DNA of 52,999 nt from Streptomyces pseudogriseolus (GTDB lineage: Bacteria; Actinomycetota; Actinomycetes; Streptomycetales; Streptomycetaceae), in the NCBI GenBank assembly GCA_002154585.1, contig MUNG01000236.1:1-52999 (forward strand), written 5' to 3'. Shown one piece after another: positions 42,986 to 52,999 of this stretch. A program made the translations under genes and the position numbers. How positions within the stretch are numbered: position 1 is the stretch's first letter; every line of letters begins with the position of its first letter. The notes below the pieces were generated by a model. It was not told where the DNA came from. It ran no database searches and saw nothing but the letters and a program-made list of their open reading frames with translations.

Positions 42986-45616
42986 TCAGGCCGCCCCGAA
43001 CGCCGTGAAGGCCCAGCCCGTCGCCCGGTGCAGCGGGTCCGGGGGGAGGGCCGCCCGTGCGTCGCGCAGCGCCTCCGGGAGCGGGAGCCCCGCGGCCAGG
43101 CCCTCGTGCAGGGCGAGCATCAGCGGGACCACCGCCGCGTCGTTGACCGGGGCGCTGCACGCCACCACGCCCGCCGTGCCCAGCGGCAGCAACGCCGTGA
43201 CCAGACCCAGCAGTTCGTCCGCGCCGACCGTGGCGAAGCGGGCCGTGTCGCAGCAGGACAGGATGATGCGGTACGGGCTGCGGCCGAGCCGTTCGAAGTC
43301 GTGCACGATCAGCGGGCCGTCGGCCATCCGCAGCGAGGAGAACATCGGGCCGTCCGTGCGGAACGTGCCGTGCGCCGCGATGTGCGCGAGACCCGCCCCG
43401 TCCAGTTCCGCGAGCACCCGCGGCACCGACGCCTCCCCGTGCTCCAGCACCGTCGCCCCGCTGTAGCGGGCGGCCAGCCGGGTCACCTCCGCGCCGCCCG
43501 TCGCCAGACCCGGGCCGCGCACCAGCACCTTGCGCCCGCCGCGCGGCGGACGCGTCTCCCGGGCACGCAGCCAACTGCTGGCCGACGGCGACACGCTGAC
43601 GACCCGTTCCCGCAGCGACGGCAGCAGCGCCCACGGCACCCGGTGCAGCCGCCCCGGCGGCACGATCACCACCGGCCCCTCGCCGAGGTGCGCCGCGGCG
43701 GGCCCCAGCAGCAGCTCCTCCAGACGGCGGCCCGCCGCCTCCACCACCGGCAGCCGCGCCTGCGCCCCCGGATGGGCGAGCCGCCGCAGCCCCGCCTGCA
43801 CATGCTCGGCCTCCGCCTCGGCCGCCGCCAGCAGCCCCGCCTCGAACCGGCGCACCCGGCCCTGCCCGCACAGCAGCACCTGCACCCGCCCGTCGACCAC
43901 CGCCAGCTCCACCAGCCGCACGCCGTCGCCCAGTCGCTCCAGGAGGCGGCCGGCGTCGAAGCGGGCGTCGTCGCCGTGCGCCTCGCCCCGCATGTGCAGG
44001 GTGCGGGAGCGGATCGCCCGCTCCAGGCGGCGCTGCTCCCGCTCCAGCGCCGGCACCGGCCTGCCCTCCATCCGGGCCTCCTCGGCGCGGGCCGCGATCT
44101 CCCGGTAGGCGGTCATGTGGCTCAGCAGCTCCGGGTCGGCGGGAGGCCGGGTCGGCGGCGCGGACAGCGCCGTCGCCCGCCAGCGCTCGCTCCACACCAG
44201 CAGCCGCCGCGGCCCGCCCGACCGCAGCGCCGCCTGCTGCGCCAGCGCCGCCAGTTCCGCGCCCTGCGCCGTGGCCCGCGCCCGCAGCTCCGACGCGCCC
44301 AGCGTCATCCGGTGGTCGTCCAGCACGTCCAGCCCGCGCCGGCACGCCTCCAGCACGCCCCGCGTCGAGCCGGCCGCCCGCGCGCGCAGCGCCTGCGCGG
44401 CCCAGCCCGTCATCCGCGCGAGCGGCGGCCCGTTGTGCCGGCTGCGCGCGGCCACCGCCAGATACGGCTCGGCGTCCGCCGGCCGGCCCAGGTCCAGCGC
44501 GATCCGCCCGGCCAGCAGGAACGCCTCCGGGGCGGCCGGCGCGCCCAGCCCGGCCAGCGTTCCCGCCACCGCCGCCGCGTCCGCGACCAGCTTCCCGGAG
44601 CCCTTCCCGGCCGCGTGCCGGGCGCCGATCAGCACCAGCCGGGCCTGCGCCTCCCACCAGGTGCGCCGCTGCCCCGCGAACAGCCGCACGGCCAGTTCCG
44701 CCCGCGCCGTCGCCGTCGCCGGGTCGTCGGCCTGCCGGGCGGCCCGCGCCGCCGCCAGCAGCAGCTCCGCCTTGCGCGTCGACTGCCCGCCGATGGAGTC
44801 CAGTTCGGCGATCGCCGTGTCCGCCTCGGCCAGCGCCTCCGCCGCCAGACCGGCCGCCATCAGCACCTCGCACCGCCGGATGCTCAGCATGAACGTCGGC
44901 GTGCCCAGCTTCGCGTACCGCTCCTCCGCCTCGTCCAGCAGCCGCAGCGCCGCCGGCACGTCACCGGAGCGGAACGCGGCCAGCCCGCGGCTCTCCACCG
45001 CGTCCGCCTTGTCGTGTTCCTGGTCCGTGACCGCCCACAGGTCCTCCGCCGACGCGAAGTCCGCCTCCGCCCGCTCCACCGCGCCCAGCGCCAGATGCAC
45101 CGTCGCCCGCAGGGTCAGCGCCCGCGCCGTCCAGATCACGTCCCCCGCGTGCCGCAGCACCGGGACGGCCCGCCTCACGTCCTCCAGGGCCTCCTTGTGA
45201 TGGCCCAGCACCCACCACGCGTACGCCCGCCGGAACAGCACCCGGGCCCGGGTGTGGCCGGTGCCGCGCCGCACGCCCCGGCCCAGGGCGTCCAGCCCCT
45301 GCCGTGTGCGCCCCGAGTGCACCAACGCGACCCCGAGCGTGGCGAGGACGTCCGCCTCCCGGTCCGCCGAACCCGCCCGCGCCGCCCAGTCCCGCGCCCG
45401 CCGCAGATGCCGCAGGGCGAGCCGCGTGTCCCCGAAGTCGCGCTGCCAGATGCCGATCACCTGATGGGCGACGGAGGCGTGCAGGGGAGTGGGACGGCGG
45501 CGCAGCACGGCCTCGGCCTGCGTCAGCGCCTCGTTCGGGGCGGCGAACACCAGCGGAAGGAGGTCCTGCACCGCGTCGCTTCCCGCTGTCACCTCCACGA
45601 TGGTAGTGGCCTTCAA
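42986..45616 (-). CDS. TPR-CHAT protein (caspase-like protease)
   Basis: About 876 residues from TTG 45616 (SD GAGGTG; GTG 45598 and 45592 are alternatives, and the frame runs up to 45769). Residues about 1-430 are repeated helical pairs of TPR type, for example AEAVLRRRPTPLHASVAHQV and LRLLDEAEERYAKLG. About 553-876 is a CHAT domain with the catalytic pair intact: His749 in LAHIAAHGTFRTDGPMFSSL and Cys789 in ILSCCDTARF, and the end LHRATGWAFTAFGAA is typical. CHAT proteins are cysteine proteases that sense a trigger through their N-terminal repeats. Divergent from a subtilase-sigma factor operon. Confidence 0.92.
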   Translation of the reverse strand: MKATTIVEVTAGSDAVQDLLPLVFAAPNEALTQAEAVLRRRPTPLHASVAHQVIGIWQRDFGDTRLALRHLRRARDWAARAGSADREADVLATLGVALVHSGRTRQGLDALGRGVRRGTGHTRARVLFRRAYAWWVLGHHKEALEDVRRAVPVLRHAGDVIWTARALTLRATVHLALGAVERAEADFASAEDLWAVTDQEHDKADAVESRGLAAFRSGDVPAALRLLDEAEERYAKLGTPTFMLSIRRCEVLMAAGLAAEALAEADTAIAELDSIGGQSTRKAELLLAAARAARQADDPATATARAELAVRLFAGQRRTWWEAQARLVLIGARHAAGKGSGKLVADAAAVAGTLAGLGAPAAPEAFLLAGRIALDLGRPADAEPYLAVAARSRHNGPPLARMTGWAAQALRARAAGSTRGVLEACRRGLDVLDDHRMTLGASELRARATAQGAELAALAQQAALRSGGPRRLLVWSERWRATALSAPPTRPPADPELLSHMTAYREIAARAEEARMEGRPVPALEREQRRLERAIRSRTLHMRGEAHGDDARFDAGRLLERLGDGVRLVELAVVDGRVQVLLCGQGRVRRFEAGLLAAAEAEAEHVQAGLRRLAHPGAQARLPVVEAAGRRLEELLLGPAAAHLGEGPVVIVPPGRLHRVPWALLPSLRERVVSVSPSASSWLRARETRPPRGGRKVLVRGPGLATGGAEVTRLAARYSGATVLEHGEASVPRVLAELDGAGLAHIAAHGTFRTDGPMFSSLRMADGPLIVHDFERLGRSPYRIILSCCDTARFATVGADELLGLVTALLPLGTAGVVACSAPVNDAAVVPLMLALHEGLAAGLPLPEALRDARAALPPDPLHRATGWAFTAFGAA

Positions 45617-45719
45617 CCACACCTCACAGATGCGGCGTTGTATCAGAGGGCCGTCCTGGGGCTCTTCTTCACGAAAGCTCCGCGGCCCAGGCCCCGTCGC
45701 CCCAAGTGGAGGACTCGCC

Positions 45720-47159
45720 ATGCCACCTCGTCGCTTCCATGAGCAGTACCGGCAGATCCAGCGCTCCATGCCCGACGTCCCGCTGGCCGTGGGACCCGAC
45801 GACGCGGGCGAGTTCCTCTACGAGAAGGGCGTCGTCCTCGCCCGCGAGGGGGAGGAGGCGCAGGTCGTCGAGGACACCGTGCGCGGGCACTTCCGGACCT
45901 TCGCCGCCGGCGTCCCGGACCGCGTCCGCCGCCTCGGCCCCGCCGGCGACCGCTCCGGCGTGGTCCGCATCCAGGTGTCCGACCCCGGCGAGGGCGACGC
46001 CGCAGGCGACCCGGCCGTCACGGGCGCGCTGCGCGCGCTCGCCGCGGTGGAGGGCCGCACCGGACGCCGCATGGTCAGCCGCAACCACGTGGTGCACATC
46101 GCCGTCAACGCCTGCCCCGGCGACGAGCCGGTGCCCGTGTCGCGCGACGCCTGGCCCAACCCGGCCGTCGCCGAGGCCGACGGCGAACCCGGCGGGGACG
46201 CCGCCCGGGTCTTGGTCGTCGACACCGGCCTGATGCACGACTACCGCGACTACCCGCCGCTCGCCCGCACCCAGGGGGACGCCCAGGTCGCCGAGTGCGA
46301 CGACGACGGCATCCTCCAGCAGTACTGCGGACACGGCACGTTCATCGCCGGGCTGGTCGCCGCCGTCGCCCCGCACACCGACATCACCGTCAGCAACGCC
46401 CTCAACGACGCGGGGGCGGTGCTGGAGCACGAGTTCGGCGAGAAGCTCTTCGACGCCGTCGACGCGGGCGGCTGGCCCGACGTCCTCAGCCTCTCCGCCG
46501 GCACGACGAACGGCCGCACCGACGGCCTCCTCGGCGTCGACGCCTTCATGCGCGAACTGCGCGGGCAGCACACGCTGCTGGTCGCCGCCGCGGGCAACAA
46601 CGCCAGTGCGACACCGTTCTGGCCCGCCGCCTACGCCGACCTGCCCGGCTACGAGGACGCCGTGCTGTCGGTCGGCGCGCTGCGCGCGGACGGCGCGTCC
46701 GGCGCCTGCTTCACCAACCACGGCGGCTGGGTGAAGGCGTACGCCCCCGGCGAGCGGCTGACCAGCGCCCTCACCGGGTTCGGGACACCCGTCCCCTACG
46801 TGTACCAGCACTCCACGTACGACACCTGCCGCTACGGCTTCAGCTACCCCTGCACCTGCCATCACCCGCGTCACACGGGCGTGTTGAGCGAGGACGGCGC
46901 TTCCGCCAAGCCGGACCAGGTGATGTTCGAGGGGCTCGCCCAGTGGAGCGGCACCTCGTTCGCCGCCCCCGTCGCGGTGGGCATGATCGCCGCGCACATG
47001 ACGGCGCGCGGTGTGCGCGACCCGCGTGCGGCCCGGCGTGAACTGCTCGACGACGTCGACGAGTTCGTGGACGTGCGCGGGGCGCACAGGCCGGCACTGC
47101 TGCCGCCCACCTGGCGCCCCGTGCGCGTCCCCCCGGCGCCCACCGCGCGACCACGATGA
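45720..47159 (+). CDS. S8-family (subtilisin-like) serine peptidase, apparently cytosolic
   Basis: 479 residues from ATG 45720 with SD GGAGG; there is no signal peptide. The triad is complete: Asp168 (VLVVDTGLMHD), His205 (YCGHGTFIAGL) and Ser413 (WSGTSFAAPVAVGM), with the oxyanion Asn293 in VAAAGNNAS. Residues about 1-150 form an extra N-terminal region that could be a pro- or recognition domain. A CRYGFSYPCTCHHPRHTG insertion (about 365-385) has clustered Cys and His, perhaps a metal or disulfide site. Its stop overlaps an in-frame ATG of the sigma-factor gene. Confidence 0.92.
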   Translation: MPPRRFHEQYRQIQRSMPDVPLAVGPDDAGEFLYEKGVVLAREGEEAQVVEDTVRGHFRTFAAGVPDRVRRLGPAGDRSGVVRIQVSDPGEGDAAGDPAVTGALRALAAVEGRTGRRMVSRNHVVHIAVNACPGDEPVPVSRDAWPNPAVAEADGEPGGDAARVLVVDTGLMHDYRDYPPLARTQGDAQVAECDDDGILQQYCGHGTFIAGLVAAVAPHTDITVSNALNDAGAVLEHEFGEKLFDAVDAGGWPDVLSLSAGTTNGRTDGLLGVDAFMRELRGQHTLLVAAAGNNASATPFWPAAYADLPGYEDAVLSVGALRADGASGACFTNHGGWVKAYAPGERLTSALTGFGTPVPYVYQHSTYDTCRYGFSYPCTCHHPRHTGVLSEDGASAKPDQVMFEGLAQWSGTSFAAPVAVGMIAAHMTARGVRDPRAARRELLDDVDEFVDVRGAHRPALLPPTWRPVRVPPAPTARPR

Positions 47160-47215
47160 ACGGAACCGTCCCCTCCGCGGCGTACCATGACGTGCCGTAC
47201 ACGAGGGGTGGCACC

Positions 47216-47791
47216 GTGGAGCGTTCGGAAGTCGGCGCGTTGGTCCGGTCCGCTGTCGACGGTGACGCGGCGGCCTGGAAGGCGATCGTGGAGGGCCTGG
47301 GCCCGCTGGTCTGGTCCGTGGTGCGGGCGCACCGGCTGTCCGACGCCGACGCCCACGAGGTGTACCAGACCGTCTGGTTCCGCTTCACCCAGCACCTGGA
47401 CCGGCTGCGCGAGCCGGAGAAGGCGGGCTCCTGGCTGGCCAGCACCGCCCGCCACGAGTGCCTGAAGGTGCATCGTCAGGCGCGGCGGCTGGTCCTGACC
47501 GACGACCCGCAGGTGCTCGACACGGTCAGCGAGGACGGCGCGCCCGAACAGGCGCTGCTGGAGACCGAGGAGGCCGCCGCCCACGGGGAGCGGGTGCGGC
47601 GGCTGTGGCAGGCGTTCGAGGAACTGGGCGAGCGGTGCAGGCAGTTGCTGCGCGTGCTGATCTCCTCGCCGCCGCCCAGTTATCAGGAGGTGTCCGCCGC
47701 GCTCGACATCGCGGTGGGCAGTATCGGGCCGATGCGCCAGCGCTGTCTGCGCCGGCTGCGGGCCCGGCTGGAGGCACGGGGGACGGCATGA
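47216..47791 (+). CDS. ECF-type RNA polymerase sigma factor
   Basis: 191 residues from GTG 47216 (SD GAGGGG); an ATG at 47156 that overlaps the subtilase stop is possible and would add 20 residues. Region 2 is visible as AAWKAIVEGLGPLVWSVVRA, ADAHEVYQTVWFRFTQHLDR and GSWLASTARHECLKVHRQAR; region 4 as YQEVSAALDIAVGSIGPMRQ then RCLRRLRARLE. It directs RNA polymerase to its own promoters. No transmembrane anti-sigma gene is adjacent; the next gene encodes a small soluble acidic protein instead. Confidence 0.9.
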   Translation: MERSEVGALVRSAVDGDAAAWKAIVEGLGPLVWSVVRAHRLSDADAHEVYQTVWFRFTQHLDRLREPEKAGSWLASTARHECLKVHRQARRLVLTDDPQVLDTVSEDGAPEQALLETEEAAAHGERVRRLWQAFEELGERCRQLLRVLISSPPPSYQEVSAALDIAVGSIGPMRQRCLRRLRARLEARGTA

Positions 47792-48285
47792 ACGACGACA
47801 TCGACGACGGCACGGGCTTCGGCGACGGTACGGACTCCGGCGACGGTCCGGGCGTCGAGGAGGAACTGCTCGAGGAGGAGCTGCGGCAGGCCGCGTCCCT
47901 CCTGGACCCGGTGCCCCCGGCACTGCTCCAGGCCGCGGTGGACGCGTTCGCGCTCCGCGACCTGGAGGCGCGGGTCGCCGAGCTGACCTTCGACTCGCTC
48001 CTCGACGCGCTTCCGGTGCGGGGCGCGGCGGCGGCCCCGCGGATGCTGACGTTCAGCGCGGGCGAGGTGACGCTGGACGTCGAGCTGACCGAGGAGGGCC
48101 TGATCGGCCAGGTCCTCCCCCCGGCCCCCGCCCGCATCGACCTCCTCACGGCCTCCGGCCCGGCCACCCCGCTCACCACCGACGACATGGGCCGCTTCAC
48201 GGCCCCGGCACCACCGCACGGCCCCTTCGCCCTCCGCCTGCACACACCGGAGGAGACGGTCATGACGGAGTGGCTGCGGGCCTGA
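47788..48285 (+). CDS. Small acidic protein coupled to the sigma factor (unrecognised family)
   Basis: 165 residues. The ATG at 47788 overlaps the sigma-factor stop (ATGA). The first 30 residues are almost all Asp, Gly and Glu (MNDDIDDGTGFGDG..., then VEEELLEEELRQAASLLD), clearly disordered and highly acidic. A helical segment LLQAAVDAFALRDLEARVAE and a beta-rich C-terminal half (MLTFSAGEVTLDVELTEEGL onward) follow. I do not recognise the family. Coupling suggests it binds or inhibits the sigma factor and could be a substrate of the neighbouring proteases; this is inference. Confidence 0.75.
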   Translation: MNDDIDDGTGFGDGTDSGDGPGVEEELLEEELRQAASLLDPVPPALLQAAVDAFALRDLEARVAELTFDSLLDALPVRGAAAAPRMLTFSAGEVTLDVELTEEGLIGQVLPPAPARIDLLTASGPATPLTTDDMGRFTAPAPPHGPFALRLHTPEETVMTEWLRA

Positions 48286-48299
48286 GGGACGCGCCCGCC

Positions 48300-49091
48300 T
48301 CACACCGCGTCGATCAGCGACGCCAAAGCCGACGCCAAGCGGGTCACCCCTTCGTGGGACGGGCCGCCCGGTTCCGTCATGTAGGTGTCGCGGCGGATCT
48401 CCACCATCAGGGCCGTGACCTCCGCCCGCCTGCCGTAGTACGTCAGCGGTACGTACGTGCCGGCGAACGGGCTGTCGAGCCCTGTCTCCCCGCACGCGGC
48501 GAACGCCTCGCGGGCCGCCGTGAGCAAGGCAGGCGGGGTGTGGAAGGCGTCGGTGCCGAGGCACACCGGCGGGCGCGGGCCGGCGCCGTGGAGCTCGTAG
48601 GGCAGCGCGGCCGTCGGGTACGAGTGGACGTCGACGATCACGCACCGCCCCGTCGCCGCGAGCCGGTCCGTCACCGCCTCCTCCATCGCCCGCGCGTACG
48701 GGTGGAAGTACCGCTCGATCAGCGGGCCCGCGTCGAAGCCGTCGGGGCGCAGCACGTCCTTGTGCGTCGTCCGCGTGTAGACCGCGCCCATACCGACGGC
48801 CAGCATCTCCTCCCGCTCGTCCGGGAACCGCTCCGGGTCCACGACCAGCCGCGACAGCCGGTTCACGAACCGCCACGGTGTGACCCCCGCCGCCCAAGCC
48901 GCCTGCTCGGCGATCGCCGCGGTGTGCGCGTCGGTGATGTGGTCCAGCTCCCGCTCCAGCGCGGCGTCGTCCAGGACGATCCCGGACCGTACGTCCCCCG
49001 GTATCTCCCGCGCCGAGTGCGGCACATGCAGGATCACAGGGGAGGCGGGGTCGCCGGGGAGGAGGTCGAACGAGGGCGGCACGACGGTCAT
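48300..49091 (-). CDS. N-formylglutamate amidohydrolase-family protein
   Basis: 263 residues from ATG 49091. PVILHVPHSAREIPGDVRSG (metal-binding His) and CVIVDVHSYPTAALPYE (second site) are the family hallmarks. TWRF-type VTPWRFVNRLSRLVVDPERF, with the conserved R-D-P, is also present. The true substrate may be N-formylglutamate from histidine breakdown or another N-formyl amino acid; no hut genes are adjacent. It converges on the small acidic gene with 14 bp between stops. Confidence 0.85.
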   Translation of the reverse strand: MTVVPPSFDLLPGDPASPVILHVPHSAREIPGDVRSGIVLDDAALERELDHITDAHTAAIAEQAAWAAGVTPWRFVNRLSRLVVDPERFPDEREEMLAVGMGAVYTRTTHKDVLRPDGFDAGPLIERYFHPYARAMEEAVTDRLAATGRCVIVDVHSYPTAALPYELHGAGPRPPVCLGTDAFHTPPALLTAAREAFAACGETGLDSPFAGTYVPLTYYGRRAEVTALMVEIRRDTYMTEPGGPSHEGVTRLASALASLIDAV

Positions 49092-49243
49092 GCGCTGCTC
49101 CAAAGGTGCTGTCGGTTGTGTACGACGATCAAGGTGCCACACGCCACTGACAACGGCCCCGCAGCCCCCGCGTCGAGCCCTGGACACGACTCCGCCCCGG
49201 CCGGGCGCGTGGCCGGCCGGGGCGGAGTGCGGGAGGCGTCAGG

Positions 49244-52758
<3,515 letters not shown>

Positions 52759-52999
52759 CGCGCACCCCCCGCGCACCCCTGGGCCGACGGCCGCCTCTCC
52801 TGGGCCGAGAGCCGTATGTGAAGTCGTGTCACGTGAAGTCACCTGCTCGAGGTATACGGGATCCACCGGTGCCGCACCCGCGTTGACCTGCGGGGGCACC
52901 GTCGCTCATCCTGCCGTATTCCGCAGGGCAGTTCGTACCACGCGCCTCGTCCCACGCCGGCCCGAACGCCGTGGCGGACCCCCGACGCGAACCGGGCCG

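Noticed and set aside
45616..45769. N-terminal extension of the CHAT protein up to 45769
   Set aside because: It would overlap the subtilase start and its ribosome-binding site, and the extra residues look unstructured; an internal TTG/GTG start is more likely.
42986..48285. A true type III-E CRISPR (Craspase) locus
   Set aside because: No gRAMP, Cas1/Cas2 or repeat array is present; only the TPR-CHAT and sigma-factor logic is shared.

Overview
The window is high-GC actinobacterial chromosome, almost certainly Streptomyces. The support is pervasive G/C at third codon positions, many GTG and TTG starts, several apparently leaderless genes, a monomeric isocitrate dehydrogenase, and families typical of the genus (PF04672-type methyltransferase, DUF3140-like, DUF309, DUF4916-type NUDIX, DUF6069-like). 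I count about 54 protein genes, three identical tRNA-Pro(GGG) genes and one IS110-family element. The mix of transport, catabolic and regulatory genes fits an accessory part of the chromosome.

Layout. 1-2.9 kb: the end of kbl, a LysR regulator, an Xre-cupin regulator coupled to a GNAT acetyltransferase, a three-unit 108-bp tandem repeat that has captured the end of the GNAT gene, and a YjbR/MmcQ protein. 3.0-4.4 kb: an IS110-family element with a structured 5' non-coding segment that is a candidate bridge RNA. 4.5-6.2 kb: a split transketolase behind a SoxR/MerR-type operator. 6.35 kb: the first tRNA-Pro. 7.3-11.6 kb: a complete LpqY-SugABC-like disaccharide importer. 11.6-14.7 kb: a minus-strand run (NUDIX-like, methyltransferase, HhH-GPD protein, DUF3140-like, Dps). 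15-17 kb: a PcaF-like thiolase and a TauE/SafE exporter. 17.6-21.3 kb: a lipid/diacylglycerol kinase, cobK and cobF ending on a shared CTAG, and a DUF309 protein. 21.4 kb: the second tRNA-Pro, then an EEP-family phosphatase/nuclease and an aldo/keto reductase with a MerR-type promoter.

23.6-41 kb is a sugar/cyclitol catabolic island. Minus-strand iolC, a Cgl0159-type aldolase, iolB, iolD and a GntR regulator diverge from a plus-strand operon: inositol-type ABC importer (binding protein, permease, single-domain ATPase), an IolE-like isomerase/dehydratase and an IolG-like dehydrogenase. Next comes a LacI regulator divergent from a PhyH dioxygenase / SDR / Gfo-Idh-MocA operon. A third Gfo-Idh-MocA gene lies behind a perfect 26-bp palindrome. 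Together these genes can import an inositol-like cyclitol, oxidise and dehydrate it, open the ring (IolD), isomerise (IolB), phosphorylate (IolC) and cleave it. Recurrent TTTGTnnnnACA sites may tie the parts to one regulator.

41-53 kb holds the third tRNA-Pro, a PPOX flavoprotein, a TetR-DUF6069 unit with twin operators, a four-gene cassette (TPR-CHAT protease, divergent cytosolic subtilase, ECF sigma factor, small acidic protein), an N-formylglutamate amidohydrolase, icd and an MscS channel. The CHAT-subtilase-sigma cassette is the best candidate for an undescribed system: its parts recall the protease / sigma-inhibitor / sigma-factor logic of type III-E CRISPR (Craspase), but with no CRISPR components in the window.
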